44,487 nt of DNA from Gammaproteobacteria bacterium. GTDB lineage: Bacteria > Pseudomonadota > Gammaproteobacteria > SZUA-140. The notes under the pieces were generated by a model. That model saw nothing but the letters and a program-made list of their open reading frames with translations. It was not told where the DNA came from and did no database searches. Below are positions 9,201 through 17,719 of the stretch, one piece after another. The translations under genes were made by a program, and so were the position numbers. The DNA lies in the NCBI GenBank assembly GCA_003230085.1, contig QIGV01000042.1:1-44487 (forward strand), given 5' to 3'. Position 1 is the stretch's first letter, and every line of letters begins with the position of its first letter.

Positions 9201-10608
9201 GCTTTCAAAGCATCCTCTCGTACTTGATGTTGTGGTGTTGCTCCGTGAGGATGGTGAGAATGATATTCAGGGAGACAAACGTCTTGTGGCTTACGTAGTG
9301 ACGTCACGGCAAGGTAATGTGAGTGCCACAGTGTTGCAAGGCTATTTAAAGGAAAGGCTGCCGGAATATATGGTGCCTGCCACATACATATTTCTTGTCC
9401 AATTTCCCCTTACGCCTAATGGGAAATTGGACACAAGGGCACTGCCGGAGCCCACAATTGAAAATACGGTATTCTCCACCATCAGGCGAGAGCCGCGTGA
9501 TTCCCTGGAACTCAGACTTGCACGTATCTGGGAGAATGTGCTAAACACCCGTGCCATAGGCATAGACGACAATTTCTTTGATCTGGGTGGTCATTCTTTG
9601 CTAGGCGTCCATTTATTGGAGGGAATAGAAAAACTATTTGGTAAACGTCTGCCGGTATCCACACTTTTCAGTGCACCTACCATCGCAGCTATGGCTCATC
9701 TCTTAAGAGATAAAGAGGAAAGTAAGCCCAGCCTCATCAGTGATAATGAGAAGATTTCACGCTGGAATTCCCTGGTGCCAATCCAACCACATGGCACATG
9801 CCCCCCTTTCTTTTGTGTCCATGGGCGGGCACATTCTCTGGCCAAATATATGGATATAAATCAACCATTATATTGGTTACATCATGGCCAGGATGCCAGC
9901 AGAACGACCTACCAAACCGTTGAAGATATTGCGGTGGATCATCTGAATGAAATAAAGTACATCCAACCAAATGGCCCTTATTTCCTGGGGGGATTTTCTT
10001 TTGGTGGCATGATTGCCTATGAGATCGCTCTGCAACTGTCCAGACAAGGTGATAAAGTGGCATTACTGGCACTTTTTGACCCGTCACCTCCACGTGTGGA
10101 TACGAGCATTGATCAACTTGTTGGCCAAGCGCTTAACAGATTTAAACAGGCCTCTCCAAAAAATATTCAATTGAAAAATTACATGTTTAAAGTGAAAAAC
10201 GGTTTGAATCTCAGATCCAGACGCTTGTTTTATCGTATCAGGGATAAATCCAGATATTTACTTTGCAAATATTACATTTTGAGAATGCAGTCAATCCCTG
10301 CTGTTCATACTGCTTTCCATCTTAAAGAAATTTTCAAGAAGGCTTCAGACAAGTATGTGTATCATAACTATACGGGCAAGATAATCGTTTTCGTACCAGA
10401 AAGTTATAAAAATCGAAAAAGACTAATAATTTCATTGCGACAACGCTGGAACAGTTTCACTAACGAGGATATTGAGTTCTTGTTTGTTAAGGGGGCGGTC
10501 ACCCATCACAATATAGTAGATGAACCATATGTTCAGAACCTAGTGAGCCAGCTTAATTCTCGCTTAAAGAAAATTTATGACCAAACTCCAACTACTGATA
10601 ACCGCTGA
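3217..10608 (+). CDS. Dimodular nonribosomal peptide synthetase, C-A-T-C-A-T-TE
   Basis: A 2463-residue synthetase. A short helical N-terminal segment (about 1-45) precedes C1 (HHIISDG at 178-184), A1 (about 505-1010; TSGSTGKPKG near 655-664, NGK near 1000), T1 (MGGHS, Ser1058), C2 (HHIISDG at 1252-1258), A2 (about 1579-2080; TSGSTGKPKG near 1729-1738), T2 (LGGHS, Ser2127) and a type I thioesterase (GFSFG, Ser2261; HHN near 2430). My manual alignment to GrsA gives specificity residues D-T-E-D-I-G-G-V-A-K for A1. The acidic pair suggests a basic or polar amino acid. A2 reads D-A-F-F-L-G-V-T-F-K, which fits isoleucine (or another branched residue). There is no epimerase, methylase or reductase domain. 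The first domain is a condensation domain, so the chain may start with an acyl group or an upstream peptide. Product: an (acyl-)dipeptide-type molecule released by the TE. No carrier-protein phosphopantetheinyl transferase or dedicated exporter gene is adjacent. Confidence 0.92.
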   Translation: MNDIKRRIQSLPAEKLKLINRRLKLQQRISDGYNNAIPKRASATNPPLSLSQRPLWFFDQIEPCSAVYNRCANYRLRGALNIEALQQALVALVTHHESLRTTFKMEGNEPLQVIVPERQVELPILDLSDQDIGNRKAALQRLTSEEAQRPFTLAQGPLLRTTLLKLAERDHILMVTIHHIISDGWSTGIFNRELSHLYNGINQGRPAELPELPVQYADYAQWQREWMQGKVLEGQLDYWKKQLEGAPSLLELPTDRPRPAIRTFRGNRQSIIFPNALRDALKELSGQEGATLFMILLGAFQVLLHRYTGQEDIVVGTPIANRRHSEIEGLIGLFINVLVLRSDLSGNPTFRDLIKRVREVALGAYDHQDLPFGKLVEELHPGRNLSYSPLFQIMFAYQNIPKTGLNIDGLDVTHIETNKGTAHFDLSLIMENDDQGLKATLEYNTDLFDTGTMVRMLDHYKILLEGIVADITQSVSKLPLLSEDERHQLLVEWNDTRMNFSEHQCIHDLIADQVIRTPQAVAVVYKDLEITYADLEARANQLADYLRERGVGPEVLVGICVERSLEMIVGILGILKAGGAYVPLDPFYPKERLAYILKDTKTKILLTQTKLLECLPGHCTSVVCLDIPLDISSVHDQDNHSTCSGPDNLSYVIYTSGSTGKPKGVEITHKALVNYVSAAARTFGLTRDDRVLQFAPISFDTAVEEIFTTLAYGATLVIRSDSMLDSMQIFLGRCQEQGITVLDLPTAFWHELTTALSSEKLILPDNIRIVIIGGERVSPEKIALWKECAPQKTRLINGYGPTEATVAVTMADLTEEKNSKLLCNKSIIGHPIQNTQVYVLDPYLNPVPIGVLGELHIGGMGLARGYLNKPELTVERFIANPFNDDPHARLYKTGDLVRWLPDGNIEYLGRTDHQVKIRGFRIELGEIEVVLEQHSEIKDVVVMAREDTPGDKRLVAYLVYQSGSQIIPNDLSKYLHHNLPDYMIPTRYVDLEVLPLTPNGKVDHKALPVPEVTPRELDECYVVPTTPQEELMALLWAKILGLSKVGATDNFFEMGGHSLMATRLMTHIRDSFEVDIPLRRLFEKPTVKALTEAIEQDYQGKEEQETEINPLHPFPRPAKLPLSYAQSRLWFLDQLETDSSFYNIFSGYRLQGLLNIQALQQALDTLVARHESLRTIFRVEGDGPVQVIVPEQMTNLPVVNLMGQEASNRQLALQCLAKEEAQRPFDLAQGPLLRTTLVRLEEHEHVLIVVMHHIISDGWSMDIFDRELDELYDAYCQGRPAELPELPVQYADYSQWQRKWLQGDVLERQLGYWKKQLEGAPPLLEFPTDRPRPAIQTFCGDRQSIVLPRVLSDALKELSRQEGVTLFMTLLAAFQVLLHRYSGQKDIVVGTPIANRTRPEVEGLIGFFVNTLAMRTSLFENLTFRDLVKRVRNVALGAYAHQDLPFNKLVEELHPERNSKHSPLFQVVFTLENNYSESIEQSSLSKISLETDKKTAKFDMTLCMLEHNGGLEALLEFNTDLFDATTISRMLGHYQVLLEGFTSDPNQSIDSLPMLSGAEHHQILVEWNETRTDYPKDKCIHQLFELQVERSPNNIAVAYESQFLTYRELNARANQLAHSLRAHGVVSGTLVGICMERSLEMVVGLLGILKAGGAYVPLDPDYPKERLVFMLDETLAPVLITQKALKGQLPKRDAHVICLDADWDNMSKYNQSNLINYSAPEDLAYVIYTSGSTGKPKGVPVPHRAVNRLVLNTNYITLGDRDKIAQVSNISFDAATFEIWGALLNGAQLVGIEREVTLSPRDLAKYIDEHQITVIFLTTALFNLIARMEPAALHSMRCVLFGGEEVDQKWVRVVIEKGPPEFLLHVYGPTENTTFTSWYLINEASKNARTIPIGRPISNTQIYLLDKHMNPVPVGVCGELYTGGYGLARGYLNSPEMTAENFISNPFSDDPDQHLYSTGDLARYLPDGNLEFIGRVDYQVKNRGFRIELGEIESVLSKHPLVLDVVVLLREDGENDIQGDKRLVAYVVTSRQGNVSATVLQGYLKERLPEYMVPATYIFLVQFPLTPNGKLDTRALPEPTIENTVFSTIRREPRDSLELRLARIWENVLNTRAIGIDDNFFDLGGHSLLGVHLLEGIEKLFGKRLPVSTLFSAPTIAAMAHLLRDKEESKPSLISDNEKISRWNSLVPIQPHGTCPPFFCVHGRAHSLAKYMDINQPLYWLHHGQDASRTTYQTVEDIAVDHLNEIKYIQPNGPYFLGGFSFGGMIAYEIALQLSRQGDKVALLALFDPSPPRVDTSIDQLVGQALNRFKQASPKNIQLKNYMFKVKNGLNLRSRRLFYRIRDKSRYLLCKYYILRMQSIPAVHTAFHLKEIFKKASDKYVYHNYTGKIIVFVPESYKNRKRLIISLRQRWNSFTNEDIEFLFVKGAVTHHNIVDEPYVQNLVSQLNSRLKKIYDQTPTTDNR
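3841..3872 (+). repeat. 32-bp identity between C1 and C2 coding regions
   Basis: Bases 3841-3872 are identical to 7063-7094, both encoding LPELPVQYADY in the condensation domains. Several neighbouring blocks (for example around the HHIISDG motifs) also match closely, while other parts of C1 and C2 have diverged. This points to module duplication or gene conversion. Confidence 0.75.
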
Positions 10609-10725
10609 AATGGAATCCTGAATGCACCCTACATGATTACCATCAGAGTTATAGAAATCTATGAGGCCATCGGAAACCACGGTGATATCGTATCAGAATC
10701 ACACGCGTTAGCCTGAGCAGAGCAG

Positions 10726-10743
10726 CTCAAGTCGAGTCTTGAG
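10726..10743. other. Hairpin in the gap between convergent NRPS and aminotransferase genes
   Basis: CTCAAG and CTTGAG pair across a six-base loop. Neither strand has a T tract after it, so it is not a standard rho-independent terminator. It may help mRNA 3' end formation for either convergent gene. The remainder of 10609-10787 shows nothing recognisable. Confidence 0.3.
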
Positions 10744-10787
10744 GCTATGCAAACAAAAACCTCTGGCCAGAAATTAATTATACAGCT

Positions 10788-11945
10788 TCAATCGCATGAT
10801 CTGGAATTAACCACTTCTAGCAGGCACTCAATGGCCCGGTCCAGTTGTGTGTGGATAGTATAAAAATGTGGTGAAAAGCGGATAGCACCAGCACGTAACG
10901 CGCAAATGACATTTTTTTGGAGTAACTTCTGATGCAAAGCTGCAGAGCTAATATTATTGTGCTGAAATGTCACAATCCCTGATAATCGCTCTGGCTGGGT
11001 GTTGGAAATGATTGTAATGTTATCTATTATTTCTAAATTATTAATTAGATAGGATGTATTATTGATGATACTTCTAGATATATTCACAATGCCGCACTCC
11101 AATAGCAGCGATAGACTGGCGCTCAATCCGTGTATGCCCAACATATTGGGACTGCCGCATTCATAACGTCGGGCGCTAGTGGCGATTTCCCACTCAAGCC
11201 GGTCATAGTCCCCTTGATGCTCCACCATATGCCAGCCATATTGACTGGGACGTAATCGGTGACGCACACCCTTGCGGACATAAAACACCGCGAGACCTTC
11301 TGGGCCCAATAGCCATTTATGTCCGTCAGCCACAACAAAATCGGCATTGATCGCCTGTACGTCAAGAGGAAAAGCACCTAGACTCTGGATGGCGTCAATG
11401 CAGAAAAGAAGCCCGTTTTCCTGGCAAAATTTCCCGATCTGCGCCAAGTCCATACGCAAACCCGTTGCATACTGCACGGAACTGATGGCGATCATTCTTG
11501 TGCGCTCGTCTACTAGAGCAAAAAGAGCATCCTCCGGAGATTCCGCACTTGAAAGATCGGCCTGACGTAGTGCGACGCCGCGTTCCTGCAGTGCTTCCCA
11601 GACAATCCGATTAGATGGGAATTCCTGATTAGTGCTGACAATATTATCTCCGGCATTCCAGTCCAGCCCACTGGCGATCATGGAAAGACCTTCGGAGGTA
11701 TTTTTCAGGAGGGCGATATCTTCGCTTGAAGGTGCATTCAGGAGTTGTTGCAGCTGTTTTCTGAGTGTTGATTCTACTGCAATCCAGTACTTGTAATTGA
11801 TAGGTCCCTGATAAACGTTTTCATCAGCGAAATCTTTTATCGCAGTTGCTGTTCGCGTAGGCCAGGGCGCCACACCGGCATGATTAAGATAAACAATGTG
11901 ACTCAATTGTGGAAATTCAGTTAAAATGAGGTCTTTAGATATCAT
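10788..11945 (-). CDS. Class V aminotransferase (cysteine desulfurase / isopenicillin-N-epimerase-like PLP enzyme)
   Basis: A 385-residue fold-type I PLP enzyme of the class V group. Visible marks are YLNHAGVAPWP at the N-terminus, the PLP-stacking/phosphate region around KNTSEGLS, the PLP-pyridine Asp in CIDAIQSLG, and the Schiff-base lysine in ADGHKWLLGPEG (about Lys210), followed later by YECGSPNMLG. Members act as desulfurases, transaminases, lyases or epimerases, and the sequence alone does not decide which. The gene is convergent with the peptide synthetase and divergent from the MOSC-MogA gene (about 130 bases between starts). A role in supplying or tailoring an amino acid for the synthetase is possible but unproven, as is a sulfur-transfer role linked to the molybdenum-cofactor genes. 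Confidence 0.8.
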   Translation of the reverse strand: MISKDLILTEFPQLSHIVYLNHAGVAPWPTRTATAIKDFADENVYQGPINYKYWIAVESTLRKQLQQLLNAPSSEDIALLKNTSEGLSMIASGLDWNAGDNIVSTNQEFPSNRIVWEALQERGVALRQADLSSAESPEDALFALVDERTRMIAISSVQYATGLRMDLAQIGKFCQENGLLFCIDAIQSLGAFPLDVQAINADFVVADGHKWLLGPEGLAVFYVRKGVRHRLRPSQYGWHMVEHQGDYDRLEWEIATSARRYECGSPNMLGIHGLSASLSLLLECGIVNISRSIINNTSYLINNLEIIDNITIISNTQPERLSGIVTFQHNNISSAALHQKLLQKNVICALRAGAIRFSPHFYTIHTQLDRAIECLLEVVNSRSCD

Positions 11946-12077
11946 ATAGCTAAATCTTCTTTTTTATCTCATCATGCTAACCGAAATCGCGAGCCTTCTG
12001 ATGAGCTATAGAAAATGTATTAAGGTACGGTCTACGTATGATACTACTGAGTCGGCAAAAAGAAAGAGAGGTGTCTC

Positions 12078-13055
12078 ATGGTAACGGTAAAAAGTCTCAG
12101 CTTATCCCCTGGCAGAGGGAATCTAAAAAAATCTGTTGATTCTGCTAGCTTTAGATCTGGCTATGGGATTGTTGGAGACTCCCATGCGGGCGACTGGCAT
12201 CGCCAGATCAGTCTGCTTTCTGAATTCGATATCCAGGCGTTAGACCAAACTGTCACTCGCTCTGGAATATTTGCTGAAAACATAGTCATTACTAATCTGG
12301 ATTTCAGTACGATTGGTGTCGGAACCCGACTACAGTTGGGAGATGATGTCGTATTATCTATCACTCAGGCAGGCAAAGACCTTCATCCACATGCAAATCT
12401 CGTTCGAGTTTCCGGAGATCATATTATGGCGCGAACTGGGCTCTATGCACATGTCGAACACGGCGGTGAAGTCCATGCTGGTGACCATGTCAAGATAATT
12501 GATCTGGTGCCAAGAAATAAGTTTCAAGCAGTTGTATTGACCATCAGTGATCGATGTTCGCGTGGTGAAAATGTAGATACCGCAGGCCCCGCTGTAGAAA
12601 ATATGCTCTTGGAATCACTCAATGCCCGCATTTACCATGCAGAAATAATTCCGGATGTTAAGGCGCTTATATCGAAAAAGTTAATTCATTTCTGTGACGA
12701 TCACGCTATTGATTTACTCTTTACCGTGGGTGGTACAGGACCCGCTCCAAGAGATGTAACTCCGGAAGCGACCAGGGCAGTCGTAGAACGCTTTACGCCT
12801 GGTTTTGACGAAGCCATGCGATATGCGTCCTTGGAAAAAACAGCGACTGCAATACTCTCCAGAGGAGCCTCAGGTATTCGAGGGACAACATTTATTGTGA
12901 ATTTGCCAGGGTCGGAGAGGGCTGCAGTTGAAAACCTCGAGGCTATCATACAGGCTCTACCCCATGGCATTAGAATACTGCGGGGTCATCCTGCAGGTTG
13001 CGGCTGTTGTAGTGCAAAGCCAACGGCTCAAAAAACCGTAACCCAGGCAAGCTAG
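12078..13055 (+). CDS. MOSC-MogA/MoaB fusion, molybdenum cofactor protein
   Basis: A 325-residue two-domain protein. Residues ~1-145 are a MOSC domain (GDSHAGDWHRQISLLSE; GDHIMARTGLYAHV). Residues ~150-310 are a MogA/MoaB molybdopterin-adenylating domain (LTISDRCSRGENVDTAGP, TVGGTGPAPRDVTPEAT, NLPGSERAAVENL). A Cys-rich tail (GCGCC) ends the protein. MogA-type domains adenylylate molybdopterin before metal insertion, and MOSC domains handle sulfur or bind cofactor. At the segment where many MOSC proteins have KECHSRC, this protein reads KDLHPHA, and the nearby GDC is GDH, so the usual cysteines are absent. A GAGAGG ribosome site precedes the ATG. It sits 54 bases upstream of mobA, probably in one transcript. 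Confidence 0.85.
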   Translation: MVTVKSLSLSPGRGNLKKSVDSASFRSGYGIVGDSHAGDWHRQISLLSEFDIQALDQTVTRSGIFAENIVITNLDFSTIGVGTRLQLGDDVVLSITQAGKDLHPHANLVRVSGDHIMARTGLYAHVEHGGEVHAGDHVKIIDLVPRNKFQAVVLTISDRCSRGENVDTAGPAVENMLLESLNARIYHAEIIPDVKALISKKLIHFCDDHAIDLLFTVGGTGPAPRDVTPEATRAVVERFTPGFDEAMRYASLEKTATAILSRGASGIRGTTFIVNLPGSERAAVENLEAIIQALPHGIRILRGHPAGCGCCSAKPTAQKTVTQAS

Positions 13056-13109
13056 GGCTTTAAACACTTACCCACAGTAATAGTTTAGCCATATACGGCC
13101 CTTATTTTC

Positions 13110-13727
13110 TTGAAAAATCAGCCAGTATCACCTCATAAAATATTAAACACACCAATCTATGGTTGTGTGCTGATTGGAGGTGATAGCACTCGGATGGGTA
13201 GGCCAAAACATTTGATACAACGTAATGGCAAAACGTGGCTTGAAAATATCATCGAGGTATTACAACAATTTACTGAGAAAGTTGTCATTGCAGGTAAAGG
13301 TGAAATCCCGTCTGAATTATCAGACTACCCATGTGTGCCGGATATACCTGGTGTAGCAGGGCCGCTCTCCGGAATGCTTGCTGCAATGCGCTGGTCACCT
13401 AATGCTTCGTGGCTAGTTGTCGCCTGTGATATGCCAGACATCACAGTTGAGGCTGTCAAGTGGTTACTCATGAATCGTACCCCGGGAGTGCGCGGTATAT
13501 TACCTAAATTACCAGGCAGTACTTTTGTTGAGCCCCTGTTTGCCTATTACGATTTTCGAGCTGTTGGAATATTGGAAAGTATGGTTGTGCGCAGTGATTT
13601 CAGTCCTCGCAACATTGCTGCACACAACAAAGTTGTTACACCGACACCACCACCGCAACTCGCCGGATCATGGAGAAATATTAATTCTGAAATAGAACAC
13701 AATAATAACAACAATAGTAGGGCTTGA
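13110..13727 (+). CDS. mobA: Molybdenum cofactor guanylyltransferase (MobA-like)
   Basis: A 205-residue nucleotidyltransferase with the MobA signature LIGGDSTRMGRPKH near residues 22-35 and the metal-binding ACDMPDI near 110-116. MobA attaches GMP to Mo-molybdopterin to give the bis-MGD cofactor of DMSO-reductase-family enzymes. Given the Arg/Lys motif spacing, a CTP-using MocA-like relative is an alternative. The start is uncertain. A TTG at 13110 is used here because no ATG precedes the signature, and its ribosome site is weak. It follows the MOSC-MogA gene, giving a small cofactor-maturation unit; no molybdoenzyme structural gene is in the window. Confidence 0.8.
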   Translation: MKNQPVSPHKILNTPIYGCVLIGGDSTRMGRPKHLIQRNGKTWLENIIEVLQQFTEKVVIAGKGEIPSELSDYPCVPDIPGVAGPLSGMLAAMRWSPNASWLVVACDMPDITVEAVKWLLMNRTPGVRGILPKLPGSTFVEPLFAYYDFRAVGILESMVVRSDFSPRNIAAHNKVVTPTPPPQLAGSWRNINSEIEHNNNNNSRA

Positions 13728-14105
13728 ATTCAAGCTTGCAATACGGCTGAACAGGAACCAGCTTTTCTAATGCCAATTAAGGTTTATCGAAACGTTGCAG
13801 TAAAAAGTATTACTTAATCAATATGAAACACATTTAAACAAACCTATTAGGTTAGCTAATAATACACGCCACATTAGTATGGAGAAGCCATGGTTATTCG
13901 GAATTTTCTTCTTTATTTTATAAGAGATTCCTCTTTAGGTTTAAAAATAGTGTGAAATTTCAGATTACAATTCGATAACCGTGGACTTTAGGGGAAAGGG
14001 CTTTTATTCTTCCTCTACTCGGAACATCATATCTTCAAAGATTCATCCCTCGATAATATTGTGTTCTCAGTACCTTATTTAGCCTAGCCTATGGAGGAAA
14101 GCAAA
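13728..14105. other. 378-bp AT-rich gap before the monohaem cytochrome
   Basis: No open frame of convincing length, RNA gene or terminator was recognised. A GGAGGAAAG ribosome site at its right end belongs to the next gene. A promoter for that gene must lie here, but I cannot pick a convincing -35/-10 pair. Confidence 0.5.
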
Positions 14106-14627
14106 ATGAAAAATATATGGATATTAGCCAGTTTATTTATTGCTTTTAATGTTAATGCAGCGGCCAAGCCAGAGCACGACCCTACTGCACCCCGAGTGCC
14201 GCCAGATAAAATCGACGAAGCCAAAGCCATGAAGTCTCCGGTTCCCGCTACGCCGGAAAATATCGCGGCAGGAAAGAAGCTGTTTACCGGCAGTTCAACC
14301 TGCTGGACCTGTCATGGAAAAGAAGGAAAGGGTGATGGCCCCGTGGGTCTCACCACTGCAGTAGGCCCGAGAAATTTTACCAGTGCAGAATTTCATGATG
14401 CACGGACCTGCGGCGAAATGTTCTGGGTTGCTTCCAACGGTACCCAGGGAGATTTTTCCAAGGCAGGTGCGCCAAGTCATCCCGATGGTTCGGGAATGGT
14501 GGCCTACCTAAAGGGTCATGAGTCTGAGCTGGGACTGAAAACCACCCCCTCGGTTGCGAGCGCGGAAGATCTCTGGAAGATCGTGCTCTTCGAAAGGAGC
14601 CTGGGAGGAGAGGTTAACTGCGAGTAA
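14106..14627 (+). CDS. Periplasmic monohaem c-type cytochrome
   Basis: A 173-residue protein from the ATG with a GGAGGAAAG site just upstream; an in-frame ATG at 14091 would swallow that site and is rejected. A signal peptide (MKNIWILASLFIAFNVNAAA) is followed by an Ala/Pro-rich stretch and one haem motif CWTCH (residues 66-70). Downstream, GTQGDFSKAGAPSHPDGSGM contains a candidate axial methionine. Two extra cysteines (ARTCGE and the C-terminal NCE) could form a disulfide. It is likely a small periplasmic electron carrier. It is monocistronic here and faces the mer operon tail-to-tail. Confidence 0.85.
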   Translation: MKNIWILASLFIAFNVNAAAKPEHDPTAPRVPPDKIDEAKAMKSPVPATPENIAAGKKLFTGSSTCWTCHGKEGKGDGPVGLTTAVGPRNFTSAEFHDARTCGEMFWVASNGTQGDFSKAGAPSHPDGSGMVAYLKGHESELGLKTTPSVASAEDLWKIVLFERSLGGEVNCE

Positions 14628-14647
14628 TTGCCAAACGAACCTCTGGT

Positions 14648-14686
14648 CTCTGATGCATTAGGATAGCTTGTATCAATAGATCAGAG
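14648..14686. terminator. Possible weak bidirectional terminator
   Basis: CTCTGAT (14648-14654) and ATCAGAG (14680-14686) can pair across a 25-base loop between two convergent stop codons. On the plus strand it is followed by a short T-rich stretch. The long loop and lack of a clean T tract make this a weak call. Confidence 0.3.
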
Positions 14687-14694
14687 GTTTGTTT

Positions 14695-15216
14695 TCAATA
14701 CACCATGTAATAATCGGCGCCTGTTCGCAGGCGGATCATCTCTTTCAGAGAGACAGGCTGAAAGAACTTGGCCGAAATATTATCCACCGTGCCCAGTTGA
14801 TCTTCGATTTTCGCCACCACAAGAAAGGCACTGTTGATATAGAATTTCGCACCCTTGTCGTGAAGCTGGTTCAGAAATTGTCCATAGGTTTTGGGCACTT
14901 TGTTGATCGGGGTTGAGAACTGCCCGGCCAATGCCTGGCGCAGATTCTCGGGTATCTTGTAGTCTTCTATATCATCTTTTCCCCGCCAGCCAATCTTGAA
15001 AGTATTGATGGCGTCTGCGTCCACCAGCACCTTTACCTTGAGACCTTCATCCAGCGCGGCCCAGATGGCATTGTAGGCGACACAGATCTGGGCATCGTCA
15101 TGCTTGAGTCCGGTCTTGAGATGGAACAGCATGGTGTCTCCATTAGCGGCATATAATCCAGCGGACGAAGACATTAGCAGTGCTGCACTCAACAAAACGA
15201 TCAGTCTTATTTTCAT
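14695..15216 (-). CDS. Secreted DsrE-family protein at the end of the mer operon
   Basis: A 173-residue protein with a signal peptide (ending near SAGLYA) and a DsrE/TusD-like alpha/beta body (MLFHLKTG near residue 29, AFLVVAKIED near 120). The mature protein has one cysteine, Cys45 in AQICVAYN. DsrE-family proteins in the cytoplasm relay persulfide sulfur, and exported versions are poorly understood. A GGAG ribosome site precedes the ATG, and the gene begins 12 bases after the merC stop. Cotranscription with merA and merC suggests a mercury-related thiol or sulfur function, which is inference. Confidence 0.75.
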   Translation of the reverse strand: MKIRLIVLLSAALLMSSSAGLYAANGDTMLFHLKTGLKHDDAQICVAYNAIWAALDEGLKVKVLVDADAINTFKIGWRGKDDIEDYKIPENLRQALAGQFSTPINKVPKTYGQFLNQLHDKGAKFYINSAFLVVAKIEDQLGTVDNISAKFFQPVSLKEMIRLRTGADYYMVY

Positions 15217-15228
15217 AGCTGATACTCC

Positions 15229-15591
15229 TTAGTTGCCGGTTTCACAAGCCGGTGGACTTTTACGTAGTAAAACTATATCCCATATGGCAGCTGCAATCAC
15301 GGCAACCAGGCCGATGATATGTACCGGCATGAACACCAATATCCCGACAAACGCTGCAACAGCGCCGACTGATCCCAGATAGAAGGGACCATTGACGCCG
15401 TGACGAGTACGTGAACCTTTCAGTCCCCATACTGCGATCAGCAGAAAAATCGCCAGCAGTGGGATCAGGATGGCGTCATTGATGATAAACCCCAATCCGG
15501 CCGCAGAGAGTGCGGCAAGTACCGGGGCGACGCCCAGACAGCATACGCTTGCGAAAATAGAACCCAAAGATCCGGTGATTTGCTTGAACAT
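15229..15591 (-). CDS. merC: MerC-like inner-membrane mercury transporter
   Basis: A 120-residue membrane protein with four predicted helices (about residues 10-32, 40-58, 70-88, 90-108). A vicinal pair Cys17-Cys18 (ASVCCLG) lies in the first helix, matching MerC/MerT/MerF-type Hg(II) importers. A further Cys116 is near the C-terminus. It would move Hg(II) inward to cytoplasmic MerA. A near-perfect AGGAGG lies upstream of the ATG, 28 bases after merA. The family label MerC rests on helix count and cysteine placement; a divergent MerF/MerT relative remains possible. Confidence 0.7.
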   Translation of the reverse strand: MFKQITGSLGSIFASVCCLGVAPVLAALSAAGLGFIINDAILIPLLAIFLLIAVWGLKGSRTRHGVNGPFYLGSVGAVAAFVGILVFMPVHIIGLVAVIAAAIWDIVLLRKSPPACETGN

Positions 15592-15619
15592 ATTATTCCT
15601 CCTGGTAATTCACTAACAA

Positions 15620-17035
<1,416 letters not shown>

Positions 17036-17047
17036 CTATAATTAATT

Positions 17048-17659
17048 TTATAGTACAGCGGCATAGCGAACCGCGTTCACCTGCCTACCTATTTCGAAGG
17101 CATCCTCAAGCGTCAGTAGAAAGGTTCCTTCATGTTGTGACGTCCATTCCTCGCCAGCTTCATAGCAGCGAAAGAAATTGACATAATGACAAAATTGACT
17201 GGCAACGTTTTCATTTATCTTCGCTGCATCTGGTATCAAAAAAGAGATAACGATAGGCTCTGCTCCAGTTGATTGAGCGCCCTCAAGTGACACCGAAAGC
17301 TGAATGGGCCTGGCAGTGGTTGCGCAGGTTGAGGCGACTTGTGCCGTACTGCCTACTAGTTCAGGAATGAATAGGGCATCCCACGCACACCAGGCGTAAC
17401 TCTTTATTCCATCCATCACCATACAGTGGTGCGTACATTAGGAAATATTACCTAACTGATTGAGTAGCTGTTTAGCCTGTTCAATTGGCAGCGCCAGATC
17501 TTGAGCCAGAGACTCAACCGGGGATGGCTCACCCTTAGCCAGGTGCTGATAAATCTTGCGCGCCAGCCGCTGCGCCGTGATATCCATTTTCGGGAAGGCA
17601 TCCACGAAAATGTGGCTCAAGCTGTCCAGGCCATGTTCCACTGCATTTTGCGGGATCAT
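17048..17659 (-). pseudogene. merB: Organomercurial lyase (merB) interrupted by an in-frame stop
   Basis: Two frames in the same register make up one MerB. Bases 17438-17659 encode the N-terminal winged-helix part (73 residues, ending LLNQLGNIS) and 17048-17422 the catalytic domain (124 residues). A TAA at 17440-17438 plus five sense codons separate them. MerB cleaves the carbon-mercury bond using C96, D99 and C159 (R831b numbering); matching residues are present in YAWCAWD and QFCHYVNFF. Compared by eye with R831b MerB, about 15 residues around the stop are also missing. It could be a recent pseudogene, a sequencing error, or two separate polypeptides with restart at the ATG at 17422. The intact catalytic residues argue for recent loss or split function rather than long decay. 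Confidence 0.8.
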
Positions 17660-17719
17660 ATAATAAATAATATTATCAATAGTTTATATGGTTATTTTTA
17701 ATCGTATTATCAAGAATTC

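Noticed and set aside
17438-17440. Recoding (selenocysteine-like) of the merB stop
   Set aside because: The codon is TAA, not TGA, and no selenocysteine element is evident; loss or split is simpler.
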